Part shown: positions 27,959 through 37,725 of the stretch, in pieces
Layout of the letters: every line of letters starts with the position of its first letter
How positions within the stretch are numbered: position 1 is the first letter of the stretch
NCBI GenBank assembly: GCA_014238335.1
Contig: JABABI010000007.1
Location: forward strand, 1,913-65,912
DNA length: 64,000 nucleotides
Source of the DNA: Fuerstiella sp.
GTDB lineage: Bacteria; Planctomycetota; Planctomycetia; Planctomycetales; Planctomycetaceae
Direction: 5' to 3'
Made by a program: the position numbers and the translations under genes
Notes under the pieces: generated by a model
Seen by the model: the letters and a program-made list of their open reading frames with translations, nothing else
The model's database searches: none
Told to the model about the DNA's origin: nothing

Positions 27959-30301
27959 TTGTTTTCTTCACTTCACCTGCAAACGTCGACGCGCGGCTGG
28001 TATAACACCCCGGCCCGCTTTTGTTTTTCCCTTTGCATGCTGTTCACGTGCTGTGCGCGGTTTGCCGCTGCTGTTGACAGCAAGTCAGAGCGGTCACTTC
28101 CGGATCTCGCAAAGGAAGTGAAACAGTCGTTGGTCGTTGTTCACGCAACAGGGCGGGATCCCCGGAGTTCCGGACAGGGTACCGGTTTCGTCATATCGTC
28201 AGACGGCCTGATTGTCACCGCACGACACGTGATCGGTGACCGACGACCGGTTCGTGTCGAACTGACGGACGGAACTTCGCTGCCGGTGACTCATGTTCAT
28301 ACAGCGACCGGAGTGCTTGACCTTGTCGTGCTGCGAGTGGATGCCACTGACTTGATTCCGCTGCCGCTTGGCGATTCAGAAAATGTTGTGGTCGGTCAGT
28401 CGGTTGTTGTGGCCGGACATCCTCGTGGATTCAAGGACAGTGTGCATGCTGGCATTCTCTCCGGTCGGGACGACATCAACGGGATCTCAATGCTGCAACT
28501 TTCTGTCGCCATCGAACCGGGCAGCAGCGGCGAGCCGGTGGTCGACCGCAGCGGCAGAGTCATAGGCGTCGTCACTCTGAAGTCAACGACGACCGGCCAT
28601 CTGGGATTTGCCATTCCTGTCCGTCATCTGAAGGCAATGCTTGATGCCCCTGTTCCGATTCCGATCAAACGATGGATGACGATCGGAGCGCTTGATCCAA
28701 AACGCTGGAGCACGCTGTGGGACGCCAACTGGCGGCAGCGCGCTGGTCGAATTCTGGTTGACGGTTATGGCACGGCGTTCGGAGGACGGTCGCTTTGTCT
28801 TCAGACAGCAACCGCACCCGAACTCCCCTTCGAAATTCAGGCCGACGTAAAACTGGACGAAGAAAGCGGCGCTGCAGGTCTGGCGTTCCACGCCGATGGT
28901 GACCATCGGCACTACGGCTTCTATCCCAGCGCGGAAAAAATTCGCCTGACACGTTTCAACGGTCCCGATCTGAACTCATGGACAATTCTCCACAACGAAG
29001 CTCATTCCGCCTATCGGCCGAACGACTGGAATACGTTCAAGGTGCGAATTGAAGACGACCAGTTTCGCTGTTACGTAAATGATGAACTGGTGGTGGAGTC
29101 CACCGATACTGAGATTGCTCCGGGACGAATCGGACTGGTGACGTTTCGCGGCACTTCCGCAGGTTTCCGCCGCTTCATTGTCGCTCCGTCCATTCCATCG
29201 AATCGACCAACCGACGATCAGAAAATCACAATCGCTGGAATTCTTGACGACGTCCAGTCTGTTCGACCGGCTTCGCAACAAACGATCGAACAGCTAATGC
29301 CGCTGGAGCGGCAGTCGGCACTGCTGATTGCACAGGAAGCCAAAGCACTTGAACTGAAAGCGGTTCATCTGCGCCAACTGGCCATCGACGTGCACGCTGC
29401 AAGAGTGCGAAAACAAATTCTGGAGGCGCTCGGCCGGAAGCCGGCTGCCGAAGGCACGAAACAGAAGAACGACGCTGCCCTCAATGACGCGTCCGACCAG
29501 AAAACGACAACGCCATCACCCGATCTGCTGAAGGCGGCTCTGCTGATCGCGGTCATGGATAATGCTGAAGTTGATCCGGCAGCCTATGTTGCCCGAGTTG
29601 ACCAGGTGGCCGACGAAATCCGCGAAGAAGCTGGAAAGAATGCAACGGAAGTCGAACGCCTCAGCACTCTGGATCGAATCCTGTTCGAGGAATACGGGTT
29701 TCACGGCAGTCAGTGGGAATACTACACGCAGTCCAACAGTTACCTGAACGAAGTCATCGATGATCGGGAAGGCCTGCCCATCACGCTTTCCGTCCTCTAC
29801 ATAGAACTCGCCCGTCGCCTGGAACTGAAGGTGGTCGGGCTGGGACTGCCCGGTCATTACGTCGTTCGTTTCGAACCGAAAGACCCCGATACGGAACAGC
29901 AGATCATTGATGTCTTCAACCGTGGCAAACGACTCAGCAGAGCGGATGCAGAACAGTTGATCAAAGCCGCGAATTATCCCCCGCTTCCGGAATTCTTTGA
30001 GGGACAGGAAACATCGCAAATCGTAAAACGAATGTTGAACAATCTGCTTGGCCTTGCAGAAAGTGAACGCAACGACGAGCGAGCACTGCGATACCTCGAG
30101 ACCCTGGTCTTCCTCGACACCAGTGACCCCCAGGCCAGAGCCCGGCGACTGGAACTTCGAGCCCGCACGGGTCGCCTGGCCGAAGCGCTGGACGACGCCA
30201 ACTGGTTCATCAAAGAACAGCCGGAAGGCACGAACACAGACCGGCTATTTGAACTTCGTGCAGAACTGCAGCGGCAGTTGAACGTACAGGCTGGCAAGTA
30301 A
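27959..30301 (+). CDS. HtrA-like protease fused to a lectin-like domain, SirB1-like domain and TPR tail
   Basis: About 780 residues. No good ATG precedes the signal peptide. A TTG at 27959 with GGGAG about 8 nt before it is the best start; an ATG at 28037 would cut the signal sequence short. Domains in order: a signal segment at about 20-38; a trypsin-like domain with His90, Asp121 and Ser190 (GSSGEP); a ConA-like/DUF1080-like beta-sandwich (about 285-410); a helical linker; a SirB1-type transglutaminase-like domain (about 550-680) including the GLPGHYVVRF strand; and TPR-like helices to the end. Each part is recognisable, but this combination is unusual. The triad is intact, so protease activity is likely; whether the SirB1-like part is catalytic is unclear. 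Confidence 0.82.
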   Translation: MFSSLHLQTSTRGWYNTPARFCFSLCMLFTCCARFAAAVDSKSERSLPDLAKEVKQSLVVVHATGRDPRSSGQGTGFVISSDGLIVTARHVIGDRRPVRVELTDGTSLPVTHVHTATGVLDLVVLRVDATDLIPLPLGDSENVVVGQSVVVAGHPRGFKDSVHAGILSGRDDINGISMLQLSVAIEPGSSGEPVVDRSGRVIGVVTLKSTTTGHLGFAIPVRHLKAMLDAPVPIPIKRWMTIGALDPKRWSTLWDANWRQRAGRILVDGYGTAFGGRSLCLQTATAPELPFEIQADVKLDEESGAAGLAFHADGDHRHYGFYPSAEKIRLTRFNGPDLNSWTILHNEAHSAYRPNDWNTFKVRIEDDQFRCYVNDELVVESTDTEIAPGRIGLVTFRGTSAGFRRFIVAPSIPSNRPTDDQKITIAGILDDVQSVRPASQQTIEQLMPLERQSALLIAQEAKALELKAVHLRQLAIDVHAARVRKQILEALGRKPAAEGTKQKNDAALNDASDQKTTTPSPDLLKAALLIAVMDNAEVDPAAYVARVDQVADEIREEAGKNATEVERLSTLDRILFEEYGFHGSQWEYYTQSNSYLNEVIDDREGLPITLSVLYIELARRLELKVVGLGLPGHYVVRFEPKDPDTEQQIIDVFNRGKRLSRADAEQLIKAANYPPLPEFFEGQETSQIVKRMLNNLLGLAESERNDERALRYLETLVFLDTSDPQARARRLELRARTGRLAEALDDANWFIKEQPEGTNTDRLFELRAELQRQLNVQAGK

Positions 30302-30631
30302 GCACCTGGTCGATCACGAAGAGAGAAAAGGGCCGTCCCTGGCCATACCCTCTCAGGTATCTGACAAGCTCAATTCCATCCGAACTTTCAGTGTCAGAAG
30401 GCGAGACGATAGAAAGTCTCGCAAACCCTGTCAAAGGAGATAGTTGCGCAGAACGACAATACCGGGAAACTCCCCATTCGCAGACGTTCTGTTTTCCGAA
30501 TTTGCCCAGACGTATAAGAGGTATTGCTGCAGAGGATCGTTTGCCCATAGATTTCACCGCGATGAAAATTTTCCGACCCTCTGAAGGTTGACGTCCACGC
30601 TGTGTCAGCTCTCACTTTTCCGCAACACAAC
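30302..30631. other. Intergenic region, no gene seen
   Basis: About 330 bases. A perfect 7-bp hairpin (GCGAGAC/GTCTCGC, 30401-30422, 8-nt loop) lies 100 nt after the stop of the protease fusion gene. It lacks a T-run, so it is only a weak terminator candidate. Otherwise nothing stands out. Confidence 0.5.
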
Positions 30632-30988
30632 ATGTTGAAACCAAACGGCAACTCGAACTACCACGCCGCGAAGCTGTCACGAACAGTTTCCCTGTGTGTT
30701 ACGTGCATGCTTACGAGCGGCTGCATTTCTGCGATGAACACGCGATTGCCAGTGACCTGGGCTGGCCACCCACGATCAGAATCGCTGGCCTACCAGCAGC
30801 AGGATCCGTTTCTTAGTCCGGACATTGGCCCGGTGGACTCAACCCGACCGCGTGACTACGCTCGGCCGCGTACCGAAGCTCGCCAGGCTGCCGAGCAGCG
30901 ATTATTCAATGGTCTTCCCACTCAGCCTGAATCGATCGCCCCCAGCTATCCGCAGGGCGGTTTGCGCCGCCCGGCCGCTGTCTATTAA
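30632..30988 (+). CDS. Small planctomycetal lipoprotein
   Basis: A 118-residue protein from the ATG at 30632. A hydrophobic segment ends in the lipobox LTSGC, so Cys31 would be lipidated. The mature part is polar, with the stretch QQQDPFLSPDIGP and several Arg-Pro pairs, and has no membrane segment. I recognise the general pattern from planctomycetal small lipoproteins but cannot name a function. It precedes the decayed sigma factor gene on the same strand. Confidence 0.65.
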   Translation: MLKPNGNSNYHAAKLSRTVSLCVTCMLTSGCISAMNTRLPVTWAGHPRSESLAYQQQDPFLSPDIGPVDSTRPRDYARPRTEARQAAEQRLFNGLPTQPESIAPSYPQGGLRRPAAVY

Positions 30989-31156
30989 CGGAGCTGGTCA
31001 GAACACTTCGCCTTCGCCCAGCTCTCACTGCCGGGAAGAAAATCCAGAATGGCAGTCGCGGTGTCCGGACATGTAGTTCTCGCCCCAGAAGAATCTTTGT
31101 CAGATTTTCTGGCTCGATGTATGTAGGATGCTGTGCATAGCCTACTGAGCCAGTTT

Positions 31157-31734
31157 ATGAATTCTCCTGAGACACGTCACAGCCTGCTCATTCGTGTTCG
31201 TGACCCGTCTGATCACGATGCGTGGACAGAATTTGCGGCTACCTACCGGCCGGTCATCTGTCGCTTCGCGATGTTCAGAGGATTGCAGGAAGCGGATGCA
31301 GAAGATCTGGCTCAACAGGTGCTGCTGGCCGTTTCCGACGCCATCAACCGCTGGGCACCGGATCCGCGGCGGGCAAAGTTTCGCACGTAGCTGCGACGTA
31401 TTTCAGAAAACGCCATTCTTAACGCTCTGACACAAGGTATTCCGGACAATAATTCCGGAGATGAGCAAATATCAACGCTTTTCTCAATCTGCGACCTGCA
31501 CGCAGCGGTCCGGATTCGAACTTTCTGAAAATGAAATACCCTCGCCTGGGTTTTACATGGGCGGCCACGCAGATTAGAGAAGAATTCTCTGACGACACAT
31601 GGAAGGCGTTCTGGTTAACAGCAGTCGAAGAGATCGAGGTCGACGCCGCTGCACTGGCACTCGGCCACACACGGGGCAGCGTGTACGCCTTACGCAGTCG
31701 AGTCATGAAACGATTGAAACAGAAAGTCGAATAG
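31157..31734 (+). pseudogene. Decayed planctomycetal ECF sigma factor
   Basis: The first part (31157-31387) encodes a good region 2 of a planctomycete-type ECF sigma factor (residues MNSPETRHSLL, then LQEADAEDLAQQV). It is stopped by TAG at 31388-31390. The codon lies in the conserved stretch F-R-T-W-L, so it is very probably a TGG Trp codon mutated to TAG. Reading continues in frame with LRRISENAILNALT. The region 4 part (31531-31734, with AFWLTAVEE and SRVMKRLKQKVE) lies in another frame, so at least one frameshift lies before about 31500. Two independent lesions make this a pseudogene. In intact loci the sigma factor regulates or is regulated by the kinase gene next to it. Confidence 0.8.
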
Positions 31735-31738
31735 TTCG

Positions 31739-33153
31739 ATGAGTAATCGAACCCACACCGTCCAGCAGAAACTGCCAGCCATGGCCAATCCAACAACATG
31801 CAATCCGGGTCTCATCGACGGCTTTCTGTCAGATTGTCTCGACGGCGTTCAAGAGTCAGCGTTCGAACAGCATCTGGACCAGTGCGACGGATCCTGCCGG
31901 GAACTGCAGCAACGTACGGCCCATCATTCGCTGTGGAATGACGCTCGCACGTTCCTGAGCTCCACTGACAGTGTGCACAGCGACGGCACCGACCAGACCA
32001 CACCCATCGCAACGGCCGCTCGGCAACGGTTTGAACGGGAAGCGCAGGCGGCCGCCACCGTCGCTCAAGACAACGTGATCGCCATTCACGGCGTCGCGGA
32101 ATTTAACGGTGCGCCGTATCTGGTGATGCCGTACGTCAAAGGCCAGTCTCTGCAGAAACGCATTGATCGCCAGGGCTCGTGATCCGTGGCGGAAATTCTT
32201 CGTATTGCCATACAGTCGGCCCGCGGGCTGGCAGCCGCTCACGAACAGCACCTGGTTCATCGCGACATCAAACTCGCCAACATCCTGCTGCCGGAAAACT
32301 TGGAACGAGTGATGATCACCGACTTCGGTCTGGCCCGAGCAGCGGACGAGGCCAGTCTGACCCGCAGCGGAGTCATCGCCGGTACACCACAATTTATGTC
32401 GCCCGAACAGGCACGTGGCGAAGGTGTCGGCGCTCGCAGTGACCTGTTCAGTCTGGGCAGCGTGATATACGCCATGTGCACTGGACATCCTGCGTTTCAC
32501 GCAGAAACACCGTACGGGATCCTGCACCGCATTACCGACAATGATCCTCGGCCAATTCGCAAACGAAATGCGGAAATTTCCGGATGGCTGTGCAACATTA
32601 TAAATCAGCTGCATGCGAAGGATGCTGAAAAAAACGATTCCCGTCCGCCGAGGACGTGGCTGACCTGCTGGCAGAATGTCTGGCTCACGTGCAGCAACCT
32701 TGCGTCGTTCGCCTGCCGACCCGGATACGTCGGGAACCGTCACCCGTGAACCGCAATTGGCAGATCGCAATCTGTGCGGGTGGATTCGCTGCAGTGGCAG
32801 CACTAATGATGTATAGCCCGCTTTTCAACACCACTTCCTCAGTGCTGAGTGTGGGCAGCACGTCTCCAGCCGACGCTGATAGCACGCCTGAACATCAGAC
32901 GTCTGCAGAACAACCTGACGTCATCCGCAGTGCGAAGTCCGAGAATTTGAACACGACACCACATGCCCAGGACCCGGTGCATCAGGAGACCGCACTCGAA
33001 GCAGACCTGATGTGGTTACCAGACAAGCAACTGGAGAAGCTGAAACGACTGAAAGTCCGTTTCAGTTTGAGCAGCCACCTGGTGACACGCCCCGTCCAAC
33101 CACTGATACCATCAGTCAGAAATGGAAAAATATCGCTGTCGCATTCGACTTAG
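31739..33153 (+). pseudogene. Decayed Ser/Thr protein kinase gene with anti-sigma-like N-terminus
   Basis: The N-terminal part (31739-32035) has a zinc-finger-like H-x3-C...C segment typical of planctomycete kinases that pair with ECF sigma factors. The kinase domain has HRDIKLAN, DFGLA and the activation segment GTPQFMSPEQA, so the C-lobe is readable. The glycine-rich loop and the VAIK lysine are missing. The sequence jumps from the linker straight into helix C (ARQRFEREAQ), which points to an internal deletion. A TGA at 32180-32182 interrupts the frame where QG-Leu/Pro is expected, and a slip in a run of seven A (about 32627-32634) shifts the frame again. A C-terminal membrane helix (about 32757-32820) is still readable. 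No active kinase can be made. Confidence 0.8.
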
Positions 33154-34523
33154 AACAGCTCGTGGATTTCCCGATGCCCGAAGTCCACCAGCGGATAGGG
33201 CCGCCCGGCCGGACCTGGCAGATGGGATTCCAGTTTCATGCCGAGACTGTGGAAGACCGTAGCGACCACATCGGCAGGCTGCACGGGCCGGTCTGCAGGA
33301 ACTCCACCGATTGGATCGCTGGCTCCGACAACCTGTCCGCCCCTGACGCCGCCGCCGGCAAAATACGTCGTGAAACACTGCGGCCAGTGATCGCGGCCGC
33401 CAGCCGGATTCACTTTGGGCGTGCGACCGAATTCTGCAATATTGCAGACCAGCGTATTGTCCAGCATGCCTCGCTGTTGTAAATCGCCGACCAGAGCAGA
33501 ATAGCCCTGATCATACATTGGCGCGACAATGTCCCGCATGCCCGCGATGGAAGTGAACGGCTTCGAACCGTGGATGTCCCAGGTAATTTCATCGAAGACA
33601 GTCAGAAACGTATTCACGGTGACGAAACGCACACCCGCCTCAACTAACCGACGAGCCAGCAGGCAACACTGACCGAAACGATTCATGCCGTAGCGGTTGC
33701 GGGTGTCCTCGGACTCCTTTGACAGATCAAACGCATCACGGGCCTGTGAACTGGTCATCATGCGGTACGCCGCCTGGAAGTTTTCATCCAGCAGCGCCGC
33801 ATTTTCAGTGGACTCAAAATCTTTAACCGTTTCATCAACCAGGTCACGCAGTTTTTGTCGACGACTCAGACGTGCTTCTCCGATCGTTTCCGGAGGCAGC
33901 AGGTCTGGCACCTGAAAGTTGGGCTGCGAAGGATCCGCCATCAATGCAAAGGGATCATGCGTCTTGCCGAGAAATCCGCCCGCCTGACCGTTCGGCAGAT
34001 TACCGCCACCTCGCCCCATCGTTTCGGGCAGTACTACAAACGGCGGCAAATCTGTACGCCGCCCCTTCAGAAAACTCAACACCGCACCAGCGTGAGGCGT
34101 GTCGACACCGCCCGTGAACTGTCGGCCGGTCTGCATCATCTGCCAGCCAGCATCGTGTACAGCGGCTCCCGTATGATGACAGGACCGCACCAGCGAAAAG
34201 TGCTCGGCGATCTCTGCATGCTTAGGCAGGATCTCTGAGATTTGGAAGTCACCCTTTGTGGCAATCGGCTGAAACGGACCTCGGACTTCCGCAGGGGCTT
34301 CCGGCTTCATGTCGAACGTGTCGAGCTGACTTGGTGCACCAAGATTGAAAATCATAATGCAGGAACGCTCGTCATGCCCCGCTGCCACAGCCCCCGCTGC
34401 TTTGGCTTGCGCATACTGCGCCATGGACAAGCCGGCAGCCCCCAGGGATCCCACCTGCAGAAAGTCACGACGAGAAGTACCGCTGCAGGTATGAGCAGTT
34501 CCGCGACTGGTGAGATTTAGCAT
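33150..34523 (-). CDS. Tat-exported DUF1501 protein
   Basis: A 457-residue protein from the ATG at 34523 (an upstream TTG is less likely). The N-terminus holds a twin-arginine signal: Arg18-Arg19 in SRRDFLQ followed by a hydrophobic stretch. The rest matches DUF1501, a sulfatase/alkaline-phosphatase-like family abundant in planctomycetes, with FNLGAPSQLDTFD near 70-82, CHHTGAAVHDAG near 131-143 and EFGRTPKVN near 365. Such genes are often next to a DUF1549/DUF1553 partner; here the nearest one is 18 kb away. The 3' end touches the end of the kinase pseudogene in a convergent layout. Confidence 0.92.
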   Translation of the reverse strand: MLNLTSRGTAHTCSGTSRRDFLQVGSLGAAGLSMAQYAQAKAAGAVAAGHDERSCIMIFNLGAPSQLDTFDMKPEAPAEVRGPFQPIATKGDFQISEILPKHAEIAEHFSLVRSCHHTGAAVHDAGWQMMQTGRQFTGGVDTPHAGAVLSFLKGRRTDLPPFVVLPETMGRGGGNLPNGQAGGFLGKTHDPFALMADPSQPNFQVPDLLPPETIGEARLSRRQKLRDLVDETVKDFESTENAALLDENFQAAYRMMTSSQARDAFDLSKESEDTRNRYGMNRFGQCCLLARRLVEAGVRFVTVNTFLTVFDEITWDIHGSKPFTSIAGMRDIVAPMYDQGYSALVGDLQQRGMLDNTLVCNIAEFGRTPKVNPAGGRDHWPQCFTTYFAGGGVRGGQVVGASDPIGGVPADRPVQPADVVATVFHSLGMKLESHLPGPAGRPYPLVDFGHREIHELF

Positions 34524-34739
34524 GTGCGACTCCACGGGACCAGGACAAGGTGCTTGCAAACACTGCTGAGTTTACTCAGACAATCCGCCAACAACAATGC
34601 CCCAGACAGTATTCGCGCAGAGTGCAACCGCTGGAGTCCACCCAAAAGGGCGACTGCAACATCAACATCACAAGTGGGAGCGGCGACGGCCGGGTTTCGC
34701 TGAGATCCGGCAGCAACTGCAAGTCATGTCGCGTCCCGG

Positions 34740-35834
34740 CTATTCGACGAACGGGTCGAAACCGTCGCGAATCGCCTTATGCGGGTCTGAAAGTTGTGCC
34801 CTGGTGCCGCTGCCGTATTCCCTTTTCGGAGAGTCGACTGAAAACATCGACGACGCAGGGGCCGAGGACGGATCTTTCGCCGAATCACGAACGTAGCGAT
34901 TCGCCGATTCAGCCGACCGCCGAGACGATTGATTCGACGGCTGCTGAAAGCCAGCACGCGCTCGCTTCAGAGCCTGTGCAGCCCTGTTCTCCAGAGTGTT
35001 CGTAATGTCTTCGAAGCCACTCTCACTCTCACCCACTCTTTCCGGTCGGGAAGTTCGCGAAGAAGTGTCCTCATCTTCAAACAGCATATTTTCAAGCAGA
35101 TTCGTTTCCTGCTGAACAGACAACCCTGCTGCACTGCTTTCTGTTTCGACCGCAGCGTTCTCTGTGCCAAAAGTCGATTGACGTGAATATGTGTTTCGCC
35201 CTGCCTGAAACACGTCGTCAACCGATGGAATGTCGCGCTGCCCCGTCGCGACGGGGCTCGTGACGACTCCGTCATCGGTCGACCCATATTTCTGTTTCCA
35301 GGCAGGTTCGCGAGAGCTGGAAGGAATGTCTCTGGATGCGAGCGATGGCCGATTCGCGCTGTTGACGGTGGTCGCTGCGTCAGTCCCACGCTTTCTGCGA
35401 GCGTCTTCAAACGGGATCGTCATCAAGTCCTGATCGTTAGAGTCGGATGGCCCGTTGATCGGTTCGAAATCTGAGTCGTTAAAAAGTGAGCCGGCGTCGC
35501 CGGCGGTGTCAGAAGATTCGTTCACGAATCCCCGAAGTTCATCGAGAATCGCACTCTCAGACGAAATCGATTCCACCAGACCTTCGGTGACCGAGGAAGC
35601 TACCAGATCAGTCGAGCCATGGGCCACAAGAGCCCGGGCAAGCTCCGGACGATCCGACCACTGTTCCGTACCCCAGTTGCGGATGTCAACATAAGCCAGC
35701 CCGATGGCGTGCTGGGGCGTGCGCGGAACCACACGAACACCTTCATGAGACTGAACGATGTGATACTGCAGCCCGATAAACACGGTACCGGCACCAAACA
35801 GCGCGCCGAAGAGAAATGGTTTTAACTTACCCAT
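34740..35834 (-). CDS. Planctomycetal protein with one N-terminal membrane helix, function unknown
   Basis: A 364-residue protein from the ATG at 35834. One hydrophobic helix at residues 5-23 is followed by a conserved-looking segment (about 28-65, containing AIGLAYVDIRNWGTEQW) and then about 280 residues of low-complexity Ser/Glu/Asp/Arg-rich sequence. The short folded part beside the membrane is probably the functional part. No family name can be given. It has a short spacer to the DUF1501 gene, so co-transcription is possible. Confidence 0.6.
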   Translation of the reverse strand: MGKLKPFLFGALFGAGTVFIGLQYHIVQSHEGVRVVPRTPQHAIGLAYVDIRNWGTEQWSDRPELARALVAHGSTDLVASSVTEGLVESISSESAILDELRGFVNESSDTAGDAGSLFNDSDFEPINGPSDSNDQDLMTIPFEDARRKRGTDAATTVNSANRPSLASRDIPSSSREPAWKQKYGSTDDGVVTSPVATGQRDIPSVDDVFQAGRNTYSRQSTFGTENAAVETESSAAGLSVQQETNLLENMLFEDEDTSSRTSRPERVGESESGFEDITNTLENRAAQALKRARAGFQQPSNQSSRRSAESANRYVRDSAKDPSSAPASSMFSVDSPKREYGSGTRAQLSDPHKAIRDGFDPFVE

Positions 35835-36373
35835 GGCAGGAGCCCCCGGTAGGTGGGACGAATTCAGGGATGGTGGGAACGTCTTTTAGTTGACATTTCA
35901 AACCTATCACGTGTCAGGTCCGGGCTCCTGGCTGTTCTTGGCAGGGTGGCCAGAATCAACGGCGTTCAGTGACGGCAGTCGGATTGCCTTTCGCTGTCGA
36001 CAATCTTTGCCCAACCCTTCATTTCGTCGTACGACGGACCACCCACAAAACTTCAGCCGTACCCTTCCTGACTGAAGTACGAATTCGGCAAAATTGGAAA
36101 AACCGGAGCACCTACAGTTGTCGAGGTGGCCAACAGCACGTAACCTCCAAATGTGGGTTATATACCCAAAAAGATCTTTGAAAACTGATTGAAAGTGGAT
36201 CCTTTGCCCATTACGGTGGGAAGCCAACGTTTCCCGATTAGCTCGTGGCATCCTCTTTTCTGCATCAACGCTGCATTTTGTTGACAGCTTCGGCCGTTAA
36301 CAACAGGGCCGCCACGTGATGCCTGAGTGGACGCTCGAGTCGGCTTGCGGACCCTTCCGCGTGAGGCAGACAG
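35835..36373. other. Intergenic region, no gene seen
   Basis: About 540 bases between divergent genes; it should hold promoters for both. A small hairpin GGGT...ACCC (about 36155-36167) is the only clear local structure. ORFs on either strand have no recognisable features. Confidence 0.5.
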
Positions 36374-36844
36374 ATGTTTATTACGGGCGAAGTCAGACGC
36401 ATTGTGGACGAACGATTTCGTCTCACGCTGCCTCCCGATTTTGTGGAAGGTGTCGCCGACGACGAAGGCACGGTCATCATTGCCAAAGAGCAAACCGGGT
36501 GCATAAGTCTGTGGCGCTCTGACGAATGGCAAAACCGTCTGGACAGTGGAGTCTCTTTGCTTCGTCAGAAAATCGATTCCGGACGCATGGAAGGTCGATG
36601 GAGTGACGTTCAGCGATTAGGCAGATTGCTGTCAACACGGCACCAGCGGGTGACTCTGGCGAAACGATCACGGTTTCTGATTCCGGAGGGTTTTCGACAG
36701 TTCCTTGGCGTGGAATCAGGACAGGAAGTCGTCATCGTGGGTGCTGCAGTCTGCGTGGAGATCTGGCATCCGGACCGCTGGCTTGATGTTCTGAAGTCCG
36801 AGATGCCCGAGTTCGGCGATCTGTTCAAAACGCTGACAGAGTAG
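36374..36844 (+). CDS. mraZ: MraZ-like protein (AbrB/SpoVT fold, two modules)
   Basis: A 156-residue protein from the ATG at 36374, with GAGG about 9 nt upstream. The two swapped-hairpin modules of MraZ are recognisable: [16 protein letters not shown] in residues 5-20, and a second module with [16 protein letters not shown] followed by FLGV and the final VEIWHPDRW. The first module keeps the VDERFRL core that replaces the more usual DxKGR. MraZ is a repressor of the division and cell-wall gene cluster in many bacteria. Here no mraW, fts or mur gene is next to it, so it may be a stand-alone regulator of other targets. The identity is well supported, the function less so. Confidence 0.75.
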   Translation: MFITGEVRRIVDERFRLTLPPDFVEGVADDEGTVIIAKEQTGCISLWRSDEWQNRLDSGVSLLRQKIDSGRMEGRWSDVQRLGRLLSTRHQRVTLAKRSRFLIPEGFRQFLGVESGQEVVIVGAAVCVEIWHPDRWLDVLKSEMPEFGDLFKTLTE

Positions 36845-37197
36845 CACTGGACTGCCCGCCGGCACTTCAGCAATGGTTCAACTCAAACAGAATCAAATAA
36901 GAATAAGAACAACGGATGCAGACGGATCGAATGAGAGAGGGACGACTTACTCACTCAACACGAACCCTCCAGACGGTGGAATTCGAGGACGCTATATTCG
37001 AGCTTCCATGGATGGCCATTCGGCAGGGATGCCGTCCTTCTCTCTTCGATCCAACTTTCAATCAACATGAGATCAGTGTGCGAAGACATATGGCTCGCGG
37101 AAAGCACGCATCGCCGGACGGAAAACGTTTTGCGTGGCCATGAATCAACGAAATACGCTGCAGATTCAAGGCCACGATTCTGGCGACATTTTCGCTG
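36845..37197. other. Intergenic region, no gene seen
   Basis: About 350 bases between mraZ and the sthA remnant. Small ORFs (for example on the plus strand around 36916-37143) do not resemble any family, and nothing else stands out. Confidence 0.4.
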
Positions 37198-37725
37198 TCA
37201 CCAGAGTGCGTTCTGCCACGGATGTGCAGTTACTTCCGGCTGCAGAGAGACGTCACCTTTGACGTGGATTAACGCAGTGTCAGCGTCTCGACGGTGAATG
37301 ATGTCCAGGGCCGCCAGACGGTAACCTTCCGCCATCGTCGGGAAGTTGAAAATCGTTGTGGCAAACGTGTCAACGAACATGTCGTTAAGAATCGCCATTT
37401 CCCCACGCTGTACCAGCTCCGTGGCACCATTACCGGCAATCTGTATGCCCAGTAGTTTGTGCCCGGTCGGATCGGCAACCAGTTTCAATACACCGGAAGA
37501 TGCGGCCATGATATAAGCTCGGGCAAGACGGCCGAAATTGACATTGCCGACCATCGCCGCACCATGCTTCTCGGTGAACTGCTGCTCCATCAAACCAACC
37601 GTGGCCATTTCCGGTATGGTGAAGATGTCAACAGGAATCAGGGTGGAGCGAAAATGCAGTTCACCGGAAAAGGCGTGACGCGTAGCTCGGCGGCCCTGCT
37701 CCATTGAAGCCGGTACCGTCCCAGT
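37198..37725 (-). pseudogene. sthA: C-terminal remnant of soluble pyridine nucleotide transhydrogenase
   Basis: The stretch encodes the dimerisation domain of a pyridine-nucleotide disulphide oxidoreductase of the SthA type. Segments such as VDIFTIPEMATVG, GVLKLV, KLLGIQIAGNGATELV and IFNFPTMAEGYRLAALD are recognisable. The FAD and NAD(P) binding domains that make up the first 300 residues of SthA are absent. The left boundary (high coordinate) lies at about 37725, where the sequence switches to an HDOD gene remnant. Only the C-terminal third of an sthA gene remains, so it cannot make a working enzyme. Confidence 0.75.

Noticed and set aside
32180..32182. TGA in the kinase remnant considered as a second Sec codon
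   Set aside because: It is not in a redox motif, the family has no Cys or Sec there, and the gene has other lesions.
35907..36251. Minus-strand ORF of 114 codons before mraZ
   Set aside because: No start signal, no motif and no membrane or coil feature, so it is probably chance.
36916..37143. Plus-strand ORF of 75 codons after mraZ
   Set aside because: Composition is random-like and no motif is visible.
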